Assembly: GCA_018400625.1 (NCBI GenBank)
Contig: JAGYMJ010000442.1
Coordinates: 1-16,658 of the forward strand
Direction: 5' to 3'
DNA length: 16,658 bases
DNA from: Planctomycetota bacterium
GTDB taxonomy: Bacteria; Planctomycetota; Brocadiia; SM23-32
In this document: piece by piece, positions 6,345 to 12,980 of the stretch
Layout of the letters: every line of letters starts with the position of its first letter
Position numbering within the stretch: position 1 is the stretch's first letter
Program-made: the position numbers and the translations under genes
Notes under the pieces: generated by a model
The model's input: the letters and a program-made list of their open reading frames with translations, nothing else
Told to the model about the DNA's origin: nothing
Database searches by the model: none

Positions 6345-6485
6345 TTTGGAGTGCGGTGCGATGAGCACCGCTTTGGAATGTATTGCTTTAAAACGTCAAC
6401 CGGCAGTCTGAAAACGGTAAGAAGCAGAGTTCGCTCACTCTGCCCCCGTTAAAAGTTTTTGCCAAGCTTTTTCCAAAAAGCGGGA
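6345..6485 (+). repeat. Intergenic module, copy 2
   Basis: Same layout as copy 1. TTTGGAGT is followed by stem GCGGTGC/GCACCGC with loop GATGA, a GCAGAG/CTCTGC hairpin, and the AT-rich unit at 6449-6482. The change of C-G to T-A at stem position 5 relative to copy 1 is compensated on the other strand. The next gene starts 20 bases further on. The preceding coat-like gene ends 29 bases before. Confidence 0.85.
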
Positions 6486-6504
6486 AAGCGGGAGGTATTT
6501 AGTC

Positions 6505-7005
6505 ATGAAAATAAAAACAACAATTATATTTTTGATAGCCGTACCGGCCGTGGCTTTTGGTAGTTCCTCCCCTTCGGAGATACTTTTAGACTCGATGCAG
6601 GACGCGGTGCTGGACATGGCCGGTCGTTTGATGCCGATTCTGGTGCCGGTATTGACGGGCGCGCTGTTGATATGGTCACTGCCGTTTGCGGTTCGGCTGA
6701 TCAAGAGCGCGATGCTCTCAGCGGCGCTGGATATTGATCCGGATGATCCTTACGAGGACTGGAGCGAATGGCGCAAGAGGGTGCATGGCGATAAGGCCCA
6801 GTGGTATGACGACCGGGACTGGGAGCGGTATGGTGATTCGACGTTCGGCTGGGGCACCGAGCCGGGTCTGCCGAATGAGGACTACGGTGCCGGCGGGCCG
6901 GACGCGGGGGCGATGAGCGTAAGCTCAGAGGAATTTGAAGAGATGGACGATGACGAGCGGGTAGCGGTGATTGAAGAGCTGCTCTCGGACCCGTTCAGGG
7001 TTTAA
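6505..7005 (+). CDS. Coat-like protein with signal peptide and acidic tail, paralogue 4
   Basis: A 166-residue protein with gggagg upstream of ATG 6505. The signal peptide MKIKTTIIFLIAVPAVAFG is probably cleaved before SSSPSE. A short periplasmic part (about residues 21-40) leads into a membrane segment (MPILVPVLTGALLIWSLPF), then VRLIKSAMLSA, a weakened version of the basic coat end. About 90 charged, Trp/Asp-rich residues follow, with GGPDAGAMS near the end, as in the 5860 product. Processing and topology match a Sec-exported major coat protein, but the cytoplasmic tail is far too long for one. An intrinsic terminator follows ten bases after the stop. Confidence 0.75.
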   Translation: MKIKTTIIFLIAVPAVAFGSSSPSEILLDSMQDAVLDMAGRLMPILVPVLTGALLIWSLPFAVRLIKSAMLSAALDIDPDDPYEDWSEWRKRVHGDKAQWYDDRDWERYGDSTFGWGTEPGLPNEDYGAGGPDAGAMSVSSEEFEEMDDDERVAVIEELLSDPFRV

Positions 7006-7014
7006 ATGATTCGT

Positions 7015-7037
7015 AACCCGGACATGGCCGGGTTTTT
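7015..7037 (+). terminator. Intrinsic terminator before the canonical coat gene
   Basis: AACCCGG (7015-7021) pairs with CCGGGTT (7028-7034) and is followed by further T residues (five Ts in all, 7033-7037). It sits after the stop of the 6505 gene and 55 bases before the major coat gene start. A promoter for the coat gene should therefore lie between, or termination is partial. A small hairpin (cccat/atggg, 7056-7069) lies in that leader. Confidence 0.75.
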
Positions 7038-7091
7038 ACAGAAGAGTGCCTGTGTCCCATGTGCATGGGCGTTATTTACGGAGGTGCGAGT

Positions 7092-7337
7092 ATGTTTACT
7101 CGTATGAAAGGCGTTTTGCGCACTGGCGCAATTGCAGGAGCCATAGCGGCCGTGTCAGCAGGCACGGTCCTGGCTGAAGGTGAGGAGACCGCACTCGATA
7201 CCATCGAGGCGGAGGCCCTGGCACTGGTCGGCACTCTTACCACGATGGTCGGCGGAGTAGTTGTCGCCGGGCTGGCCATCTTCGCGGCGATCTGGGGAGT
7301 GCGGCTCATCAAGCGCGCGCTTCGCGCCGGAAGCTGA
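7092..7337 (+). CDS. Major coat protein (pVIII-like), paralogue 5
   Basis: An 81-residue precursor with the textbook layout of a filamentous-phage major coat protein. A basic start (MFTRMKGVLR) and hydrophobic core form a signal peptide ending TVLA, cut before EGEET. The mature form is about 53 residues: acidic N-terminus (EGEETALDTIEAEALA), one membrane helix (VVVAGLAIFAAIW) and basic C-terminus RLIKRALRAGS that should contact the DNA. ATG 7092 is chosen because ggagg lies eight bases upstream and the frame then begins with a proper signal peptide; an earlier in-frame ATG at 7059 would add residues without a ribosome site. It is the best candidate for the virion's main subunit among the five paralogues. 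Confidence 0.88.
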   Translation: MFTRMKGVLRTGAIAGAIAAVSAGTVLAEGEETALDTIEAEALALVGTLTTMVGGVVVAGLAIFAAIWGVRLIKRALRAGS

Positions 7338-7424
7338 GTCGGGGCTGACGTTTTGCCGAATTGGGGGGTTGGTCGCAGGTACCGGCGGCCACTCTCCTTC
7401 TTTCAAAGGTGAGAATAATATCTT

Positions 7425-7538
7425 ATGGAAACGGAAATCTTAATGAAAATTCTGACGCTGATGGACCTGATAATCTGGCTTCTGGGCGTGGTTATCGGTC
7501 TGCTGCTGGTTTACATGGGCGTTAAGTGGGGAATATGA
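7425..7538 (+). CDS. Small membrane protein (37 aa) with KWGI tail
   Basis: A 37-residue protein (METEILMKIL at the start) with a single membrane segment (about residues 14-31, DLIIWLLGVVIGLLLVYM) and the end GVKWGI. aggtgag lies about 11 bases upstream of ATG 7425. The last bases, aagtggggaatatga, also supply the ribosome site of the next gene, whose ATG is one base past the stop. The next gene's product ends in almost the same way (VWLGFKWGI), so the two share a membrane anchor. Size and position suggest a minor virion protein or chaperone in the adsorption complex. Functional assignment is not possible. Confidence 0.75.
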   Translation: METEILMKILTLMDLIIWLLGVVIGLLLVYMGVKWGI

Positions 7539-7539
7539 A

Positions 7540-8094
7540 ATGAAAAGACTGCTGCCTGCATGTGTTCTTATATTAATCTTTACAAGTGTTTGCTCCGCCG
7601 GCGAAACCGTCCCGTCGGTATGGATCGGTGATCTGTGGCTCGAGATAAGCCCGGGCGAAGAGGTCGGGTTTTCGGGCTATATCGGGTTCGACGGATTTCA
7701 TGGCGGTGATCATTACCTGTGGAACGGCGTTTATGAGGGCGTAGTGATTGAATTTCGGGTATATGACTGGGCAAGCCAGGTAAGGGCGATTTGTGAAAAC
7801 GGCGGTTTTGAGATTGTATGGCAGAGCGACAGTAAAACCGGCGAGTTTGGATTCCAGTGGGGCTGGGGCGTCTCCGACCGCAGCGATACGATCACGGCCG
7901 ACGGCGGAGCGGCCTGGTGCTCTTCGTGCGACGTTCCGGTTGGATATAACGACTGCATGCACGATGTGCCGCCGGTCGATCTGCCGGAATGGTTTTTCGA
8001 AGAACTGATAGTGCAGCTTAAAGTCATTGTCTGGCAAATATCGGCAATCGCCGGCCTGTGTCTGGTCTGGCTCGGTTTTAAGTGGGGAATATAA
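7540..8094 (+). CDS. Exported, C-terminally anchored minor coat protein candidate
   Basis: A 184-residue protein. The signal peptide MKRLLPACVLILIFTSVCS is probably cut before AGETVPS. An ectodomain of about 130 residues is rich in Gly, Trp and Phe, with beta-type alternation (for example FGFQWGWGVSDRSD) and a CSSC...C cluster that could form disulfides. A C-terminal membrane anchor follows (VIVWQISAIAGLCLVWLGF) with end KWGI. The layout is that of a pIII-type virion-tip protein. It sits between the major coat gene and the large cysteine-rich adsorption protein and is coupled to both neighbours by ribosome sites placed within the preceding stop region. It may be a companion subunit of the tip. 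Confidence 0.7.
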   Translation: MKRLLPACVLILIFTSVCSAGETVPSVWIGDLWLEISPGEEVGFSGYIGFDGFHGGDHYLWNGVYEGVVIEFRVYDWASQVRAICENGGFEIVWQSDSKTGEFGFQWGWGVSDRSDTITADGGAAWCSSCDVPVGYNDCMHDVPPVDLPEWFFEELIVQLKVIVWQISAIAGLCLVWLGFKWGI

Positions 8095-8095
8095 A

Positions 8096-9823
8096 ATGAA
8101 ACTGAAAAAAATAAGCGTAGCGATTGGTCTGATGTGTTTTGTGGCGGGCGCTTTACAAGCAGAAGCTAACGGAGTTTTGGAGGTTACCTGCCTGGGAGAT
8201 AAAAGTGAATGTCCCGACTCAGAAGCTGATTTGGAGGGGACTTATTTTGTTGATGAAGATTTATATAGAGATGAGGGGATAATAAGATATTTTCATGGCG
8301 GGTATGACCACGGCAATGCGGTTCAGATAGCCCCCTACAGTGATGGGTGGGGTATTCGGGTCGACGAGAGAAGTCCGTCAAGGTGGAGTGCATTGAATGT
8401 GCCGGCAGAGCATCCGAATATTTTGGGGATATACACTCTTGACGGAACCGGATGGAGTCATGCGAACCACTTCGATGATTTTGAAGTAACCGGTAATCCC
8501 TACGATCCTCCCGATATTTGCGACGGGTGCGGCAATTGGAGCGATCAGTGCACGTGCTGTCCTACCTGCGAAAATGATCCCTGTTATTGCTGTAATGACT
8601 GCGGACAGTATCCGTGTGAATGCTGTAGCGAATGCGGCCAATACCCCTGTGAGTGCTGCACTGATTGCTGGAGCTATCCGTGCGAGTGCTGCAGCGAGTG
8701 CGGAGAATATCACTGTCAATGCTGTCCCGATTGTGAAATTTACCCCTGTGAATGCGGGCCGTGTTCTGACTGTGGAGAGGACCCTTGTGAATGTCCCTGT
8801 GAGGACTGCGGACATGCCCCCTGCCAGTGTGGAAGCGGGGAATGCCCGGCGTGCGGGGAAGATCCGTGCGTATGCGAATGCTGCTGCTGTCCGATATTGG
8901 CCGAGCTACTCCAGCACTTCACGTTCGTCGACGACCAGGGCCTCGAGTACGAGTTCGGCGACGCGTTCATGGGCGCACTGTTCAAACAGGACGAATACGG
9001 AACGCGACCTTTCCTCGGCGATATCGACGATACCCTGATGTCCATTTACGGGACGATGATCCACCTGGCGCATCCGGATTATACGAACCTCTACGAAGAG
9101 TCCATCTTTTACAAGATGAAAGAGCTGCTGCAGGTTGAGGTCGAAGACCCCGACGATCCGGAGAATGTCATAAGGGTCGGCGGCTTCCAGCGCGTCAGCG
9201 AGCAGCTTGAAGGGATGGAAAGCGCCCTCTGGGTTCAAATCGAGCAGGACGACGGCGAGGGCGGAACCGAAACGGTGGAGAAACCGGGCATACAGGCGAT
9301 TGTCGATCTGATGATGGCCGGCAGCGAAGATATCGAGTTGCCGGACGACCCCGAAGATATAGATCATGAGATCGAATCGGACCTGTCCGGAATAGACGAC
9401 GACCTGAGCGATATTGAGTCCGCGCTGCCCGATAGCTACCCCTCCGACGGCGGGACCCTGAGCGGCACGGCGCAGAGCACATATTCCGGCGCGGTCAATA
9501 AGATCGACGATGCCGGCGACGGCGTCGGTGCGGTCGAAACGGCCCACGATGATGCACGCGGCGGGTTGCTGAACTGGATAACGGGCGAACGCGACCACTG
9601 GCTGGGGCTGGTGAGCGTACCGAGCATCGGCACGGCCGGCTACGTGAACATCTCGATCCCGCCCGGGCTCAGCAACAACCTGTTCGGAGAAGACCGGACC
9701 GCTGAAGTTGAACTCGACCTCTCCCAGTGGATTGTGGGGTTTGTGCGACAACTGCAATTATACGTACTTCTGTTCGTCTCGGCGTTCGCGTTCTATAAAA
9801 TCGTGATCTGGGGGTTCGGTTGA
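8096..9823 (+). CDS. Large cysteine-rich adsorption protein candidate (pIII-like)
   Basis: A 575-residue protein with signal peptide MKLKKISVAIGLMCFVAGAL, probably cut after QAEA. Residues about 25-140 are an unrecognised N-terminal domain. Residues 142-265 are a cysteine-rich tandem repeat (separate entry). Residues 266-540 are an acidic, mostly helical region (LSGIDDDLSDIESAL) like a stalk. The end is a membrane anchor (LYVLLFVSAFAFYKIVIWGFG). Position between coat and pVI-like genes and the domain order match the pIII adsorption protein of Ff, which carries receptor-binding domains and a C-terminal anchor. ATG 8096 is preferred over the frame opening at 8027 because it starts the signal peptide and has tgggga upstream. 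DNA for the N-terminal domain is clearly AT-richer than the rest, suggesting exchange. Confidence 0.78.
   Translation: MKLKKISVAIGLMCFVAGALQAEANGVLEVTCLGDKSECPDSEADLEGTYFVDEDLYRDEGIIRYFHGGYDHGNAVQIAPYSDGWGIRVDERSPSRWSALNVPAEHPNILGIYTLDGTGWSHANHFDDFEVTGNPYDPPDICDGCGNWSDQCTCCPTCENDPCYCCNDCGQYPCECCSECGQYPCECCTDCWSYPCECCSECGEYHCQCCPDCEIYPCECGPCSDCGEDPCECPCEDCGHAPCQCGSGECPACGEDPCVCECCCCPILAELLQHFTFVDDQGLEYEFGDAFMGALFKQDEYGTRPFLGDIDDTLMSIYGTMIHLAHPDYTNLYEESIFYKMKELLQVEVEDPDDPENVIRVGGFQRVSEQLEGMESALWVQIEQDDGEGGTETVEKPGIQAIVDLMMAGSEDIELPDDPEDIDHEIESDLSGIDDDLSDIESALPDSYPSDGGTLSGTAQSTYSGAVNKIDDAGDGVGAVETAHDDARGGLLNWITGERDHWLGLVSVPSIGTAGYVNISIPPGLSNNLFGEDRTAEVELDLSQWIVGFVRQLQLYVLLFVSAFAFYKIVIWGFG
8519..8890 (+). 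repeat. 33-bp tandem repeat encoding CxxCxxxPCxC units
   Basis: About ten units of 11 residues follow each other, such as CNDCGQYPCEC, CSECGQYPCEC and CTDCWSYPCEC, ending in a CCCC run. I count about 44 cysteines in 124 residues. The first unit and the last three carry insertions of one to three residues. Nucleotide similarity between units also produces repetitive shadow frames. In an exported protein the cysteines would be either disulfide-bonded into a rod or metal-bound. Confidence 0.92.
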
Positions 9824-9824
9824 T

Positions 9825-10337
9825 ATGGCACTTTTCGGCGGGTTAGGTATAGGGGCGGCGATAGCGTGGATAGTGAAGAAGCTCGGCATCTTCGGCGCGC
9901 TCGGTAAAGGCGGCTGGGGCTGGGCGCTGGCGGTATGGGCGTTCATCAAGAAGTTCGGTCTCGCGATCGGCGGCGCCCTGGCGTGGCTCGGCGGCATTAT
10001 AAGTTACGTGAGCCGGTTCGCGATCTCGAAGTGGCTTTTCTACGCGGCGGTGCTCGGGCTGATGATCGCGGTGCAGAACATCATCGTCTGGGGGCTTGAA
10101 GAGGTCATGCTGGCGATGGGCGATGCGCAGAGCGAGAGCATTTTTTCGGCCGTGGACTGGGCCGGACTGGATGCGACGGTGGGCAGCGAGTATCCCAATA
10201 TGCCCAACTGGCTCTGCGTGGTCAATACGATCAGCCCGTTCAGCGAGGGTATCGCAATACTGGTCCTGTTCCTGCAACTGGCCGGCATCATGCTGACCGT
10301 GCGGATTATTCGTTCACTTCTACCGTTTTGGAACTGA
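9825..10337 (+). CDS. pVI-like minor coat membrane protein
   Basis: A 170-residue, strongly hydrophobic protein with ATG one base after the stop of the adsorption-protein gene. Four hydrophobic stretches are visible: near residues 5-20, 30-60 (Gly/Ala/Trp-rich, GGWGWALAVWAFIKKFGLAI), 68-90 (WLFYAAVLGLMIAVQNIIVW) and 136-165 (ILVLFLQLAGIMLTV). A loop near 95-130 holds a cysteine and many acidic residues. In Ff, the 112-residue pVI sits with pIII at the virion end and is encoded right after it, as here. The call rests on order and hydrophobicity, since pVI sequences are poorly conserved. A covarying 3' hairpin begins three bases after the stop. Confidence 0.68.
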   Translation: MALFGGLGIGAAIAWIVKKLGIFGALGKGGWGWALAVWAFIKKFGLAIGGALAWLGGIISYVSRFAISKWLFYAAVLGLMIAVQNIIVWGLEEVMLAMGDAQSESIFSAVDWAGLDATVGSEYPNMPNWLCVVNTISPFSEGIAILVLFLQLAGIMLTVRIIRSLLPFWN

Positions 10338-10339
10338 TT

Positions 10340-10592
10340 TTTGGAGTGCGGCGAGATGATCGCCGCTTTTGAATGCATTATCCGAAAAAGTCTCAAATGT
10401 CGATGAATGCAAACTTACAGCTATCGTTATGGTTGCCAGGGGAATCCCGTCATAAGTTTTTGCTAAGCTTGTGCCGTTAAAAGCGTACCCCTGAAAATTA
10501 CAAGAAACCATGAAACGTAAATCTCACAGCTATCGTTATGATTGCATTGGGAGCCACGTTAAAAGTTTTTGCTAAGCTTTTTCCAAAAAGCG
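10340..10592 (+). repeat. Intergenic module, copy 3, with doubled pre-gene unit
   Basis: The 3' hairpin (10340-10369) has stem GCGGCGA/TCGCCGC and loop GATGA; its last pair is A-T instead of C-G, again compensated. It is followed by two tandem pre-gene units. Each starts ACAGCTATCGTTATG (10417 and 10526), has a GGGA...CCC-type stem, and ends in the AT-rich hairpin unit (10450-10485, degenerate, and 10559-10592, canonical). The ATPase gene starts 38 bases after the last unit. Together with flanking bases this fills the whole 292-base gap; no gene was seen in it. Confidence 0.8.
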
Positions 10593-10629
10593 TGGGGTAA
10601 GCCTATTAAATATTTAGAGGTATAATGTC

Positions 10630-11487
10630 TTGGCTGTAGAAATACTCACAGGGTTCATAGGCGGCGGAAAGAGTTACAACGCGGTGCTTCGGGTGCTCGA
10701 TCACCTGGCCAAGGGCGGAAAGGTTGTAACGAACCTGGACCTGTGCGTAGAAAAGTGGATGTCGAATTACCCTGACTACGTCAATGCGATCGGCGACAAG
10801 GTATGGAAAGATGAGGAGGAGAACGAATACAACGCGCTCGGCATACGTGAAGTGCTCAGGAAATACTACGGCTGGCGGCTCCAGGACGGGCAGATATCGT
10901 TCATCGACGACCGGGCGCTGCGCCGGCATGGGGTTGTGCGGCAGATACCCCGGGGCAGTTCCGACTGTCCGGTGCTGTGTGTATTCGATGAGGCGGCGGA
11001 TTTCTGGGACTCATTGGAATATAAAAAAAGCGACCGGGAATTTCTCAGCCTGGTGCGCCACAGCCGGAAGCTGAACATCGACTTTCTGTTCATCATCCAG
11101 GACGTAACCGAACTGAATAAGCGGATACGCAACCAGTGCCAGTACCTGACCAGGTGCATCGACATGGACACGTTCCAGGTGCCGGGCCTGAAGATAACGC
11201 TGCGCTGGATACCGTGGATAAGGGGAACGTTTCGGGTGGTAAAGTTTTTCCGCAGTCAGTGGGAGAACCAGGCAGCGCCGGACCCGGTGGGCAGCCGGTT
11301 TGTGCCGAAGGATTCGAATGTTTACGGCTGTTACCGCACGGATGCGGTGCACATGGACCTGCCGGTCAAGGTCGGCGAAACGACCGATTACCGAGGTGTG
11401 GGCGCGGTCGAACAGCAACCGGGCTTCGCCTGGGGCAGCCTCGTTGCGGGATTCGCGATGGGTATATTCATAGGACTGTTCTTATAA
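10630..11487 (+). CDS. Zot/pI-type phage assembly ATPase
   Basis: A 285-residue Zonular-occludens-toxin family protein, the P-loop ATPase that drives filamentous-phage extrusion through the inner membrane. Walker A is GFIGGGKS (residues 8-15) and Walker B is LCVFDEA with Asp120 and Glu121; FIIQDVTELNKRIRNQC follows as the family's sensor-like region. A basic stretch near residues 195-215 (GTFRVVKFFRSQW) precedes the linker. The protein ends in a membrane helix (WGSLVAGFAMGIFIGLFL), with no periplasmic domain after it, unlike Ff pI. The start is TTG 10630 with gagg nine bases upstream; the nearer ATG at 10625 runs into a stop at once. Family name aside, nothing suggests a toxin. Confidence 0.9.
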   Translation: MAVEILTGFIGGGKSYNAVLRVLDHLAKGGKVVTNLDLCVEKWMSNYPDYVNAIGDKVWKDEEENEYNALGIREVLRKYYGWRLQDGQISFIDDRALRRHGVVRQIPRGSSDCPVLCVFDEAADFWDSLEYKKSDREFLSLVRHSRKLNIDFLFIIQDVTELNKRIRNQCQYLTRCIDMDTFQVPGLKITLRWIPWIRGTFRVVKFFRSQWENQAAPDPVGSRFVPKDSNVYGCYRTDAVHMDLPVKVGETTDYRGVGAVEQQPGFAWGSLVAGFAMGIFIGLFL

Positions 11488-11501
11488 GTTTATGTGTCAA
11501 C

Positions 11502-11914
11502 TTTGGAGTGCGATGCGAAGAGCATCGCTTTGGAATGGAATACTCCAAAATGTTTTCAAATGTATTAAAAATGATCTCAACACTACCAATGTTACGATTA
11601 CTTGGGGTATTCCATTAAAAATTTTTGCCTAGCTTTTGTCGTTAAACGTATGACCAGATAAGTCTAAGAAACCATAGAAGCTAACTCAACACTACTAATG
11701 TTACAATTACCTGGGGTACCCCATTAAAGTTTTTTGCCTAGCTTTTTTTCAAAAAAGCGGGGTTTTCTTTGGAGTGCGGTGCGAAGAGCACCGCTTTAAA
11801 ATGGGATATTCAAAAATGTTTTCAAATGCAACAGAAATTAACTCAACACAGCTATCGTTAAGATTACCTGGGGAGCCCCGTTAAAAGTTTTTGCTAAGAT
11901 TTTTCCAAAAAGCG
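11502..11914 (+). repeat. Intergenic modules, copies 4 and 5, back to back
   Basis: Copy 4 begins with the hairpin at 11502-11531 (stem GCGATGC/GCATCGC, loop GAAGA), followed by two pre-gene units ending at 11615-11648 (degenerate) and 11724-11759. Copy 5 begins at 11768-11797 (stem GCGGTGC/GCACCGC, loop GAAGA) and ends with a unit at 11881-11914. Two full modules thus stand in tandem with no gene between them. The 449-base gap from 11488 to 11936 holds nothing else visible. The secretin gene starts 22 bases after the last unit. Confidence 0.8.
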
Positions 11915-11936
11915 TAAAGCGTGAGGTAAAGAGAAA

Positions 11937-12953
11937 ATGAAAATATTTATTGTTTTGATTGGTATTGGGGTTGGGCTCTCGAGCATATTCTTGTACAGAA
12001 TTTACCAGCTTTACGATGACGGTGGTTTGGTTCCGGAGGTTGACAGAAGCGAAATCAGGGAGGAGCTGCGCGGCGAGATGGACATAACGGGGCAGATGGA
12101 AGCCGAAGCCGACGAGAAAGAGGTAGAGATCATCTTTGCGGAAGTATCGGGAACGGTCGTGGAGAAATATACTGAAGCTTTTGATCGTCTCCGCGACGTA
12201 AACGTCGAGGTGCAGAGCGTGCCAGGCGGCGCACTGATCGTCGGCGATCCGGACGTTGTCGAGCGGGTGGCGGCCATGCTGGAGGCGGAGGTTGAAGAGG
12301 TCTTTGCTGTCGATGTGAGTTTGGTTCAGGTCGTATCGGTGGAAGAGTACAGGGACGGCGTGCAGTTCGTAGTGGACACGATTGAGGGCCTTATCGGCGA
12401 CGGGCTGAAGGTCGATGCGGAAGGCGGCACGGTCAGGATCATGGAGGGCGATGTCTCGAAGGCAGTGGAGCTGATGGCGTCCCAGAGCGACGTGAACATA
12501 CAGGCCCGGCCGGTGTTGAGCATAACGGACGGGGGGACCGGCCGGGTCCACTTCGGGCGGAGCGTCCCGATCGTTGCGGGCTACGACGAGTGGGACGGTG
12601 TGCGTCGGAAGGTGTATGAGTATGAGGATTTAGGCACTGATGTCGAGCTGGACCTAAGCGCATATCGGGACAGGATAAAGCTGGGCATACAGGTCAAGGA
12701 CTCGGCGGTGGCGGAGTATGTGGGCGACGGCGATGAGCGTCATCCGGTTCTGGACAGCCGCAGCGTGAATACGGTGGTCGATGTCCAGCGCGGCGACACG
12801 GTGATGCTGGGCGGCATTGAGCGGAGCGTCGAGCGTGAGAACGTATCGGAGATACCCTACTTCAGCAGCATCCCGGTGATCGGCCGAATTGGCCGTCGTC
12901 GAGAGGATGAACTGCTCAATGTTGAAGTAGTGGTTATGGTTACGGTAAAATGA
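11937..12953 (+). CDS. Phage secretin (pIV-like outer-membrane channel)
   Basis: A 338-residue secretin through which virions would leave the cell. An N-terminal hydrophobic segment (FIVLIGIGVGLSSIFLY) serves as signal or anchor, without a clear cleavage site. Residues about 65-125 look like an N1-type ring domain (VEVQSVPGGALIVGDPDVVE). From about 125 on, the secretin domain shows its usual marks: VDVSLVQV, VNIQARPVLSI, then VNTVVDVQRGDTVMLGGI and the C-terminal IPYFSSIPVIGRIGRR...VEVVVMVTVK. It is shorter than Ff pIV (about 405 residues mature), having fewer N-domains. It is the last gene of the phage cluster and is followed by a strong terminator. Confidence 0.87.
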   Translation: MKIFIVLIGIGVGLSSIFLYRIYQLYDDGGLVPEVDRSEIREELRGEMDITGQMEAEADEKEVEIIFAEVSGTVVEKYTEAFDRLRDVNVEVQSVPGGALIVGDPDVVERVAAMLEAEVEEVFAVDVSLVQVVSVEEYRDGVQFVVDTIEGLIGDGLKVDAEGGTVRIMEGDVSKAVELMASQSDVNIQARPVLSITDGGTGRVHFGRSVPIVAGYDEWDGVRRKVYEYEDLGTDVELDLSAYRDRIKLGIQVKDSAVAEYVGDGDERHPVLDSRSVNTVVDVQRGDTVMLGGIERSVERENVSEIPYFSSIPVIGRIGRRREDELLNVEVVVMVTVK

Positions 12954-12980
12954 CGGTAACATGATTGATAAAGGGTTATA

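Noticed and set aside
8574..9038. Repetitive Ala/Val-rich frame within the adsorption-protein gene
   Set aside because: It is a shadow of the 33-bp repeat read in another frame; the main frame has a signal peptide, repeats and anchor.
10630..11487. Zonula occludens toxin activity
   Set aside because: Only the phage assembly ATPase domain is present; there is no C-terminal region that could act as a toxin, and the context is virion assembly.
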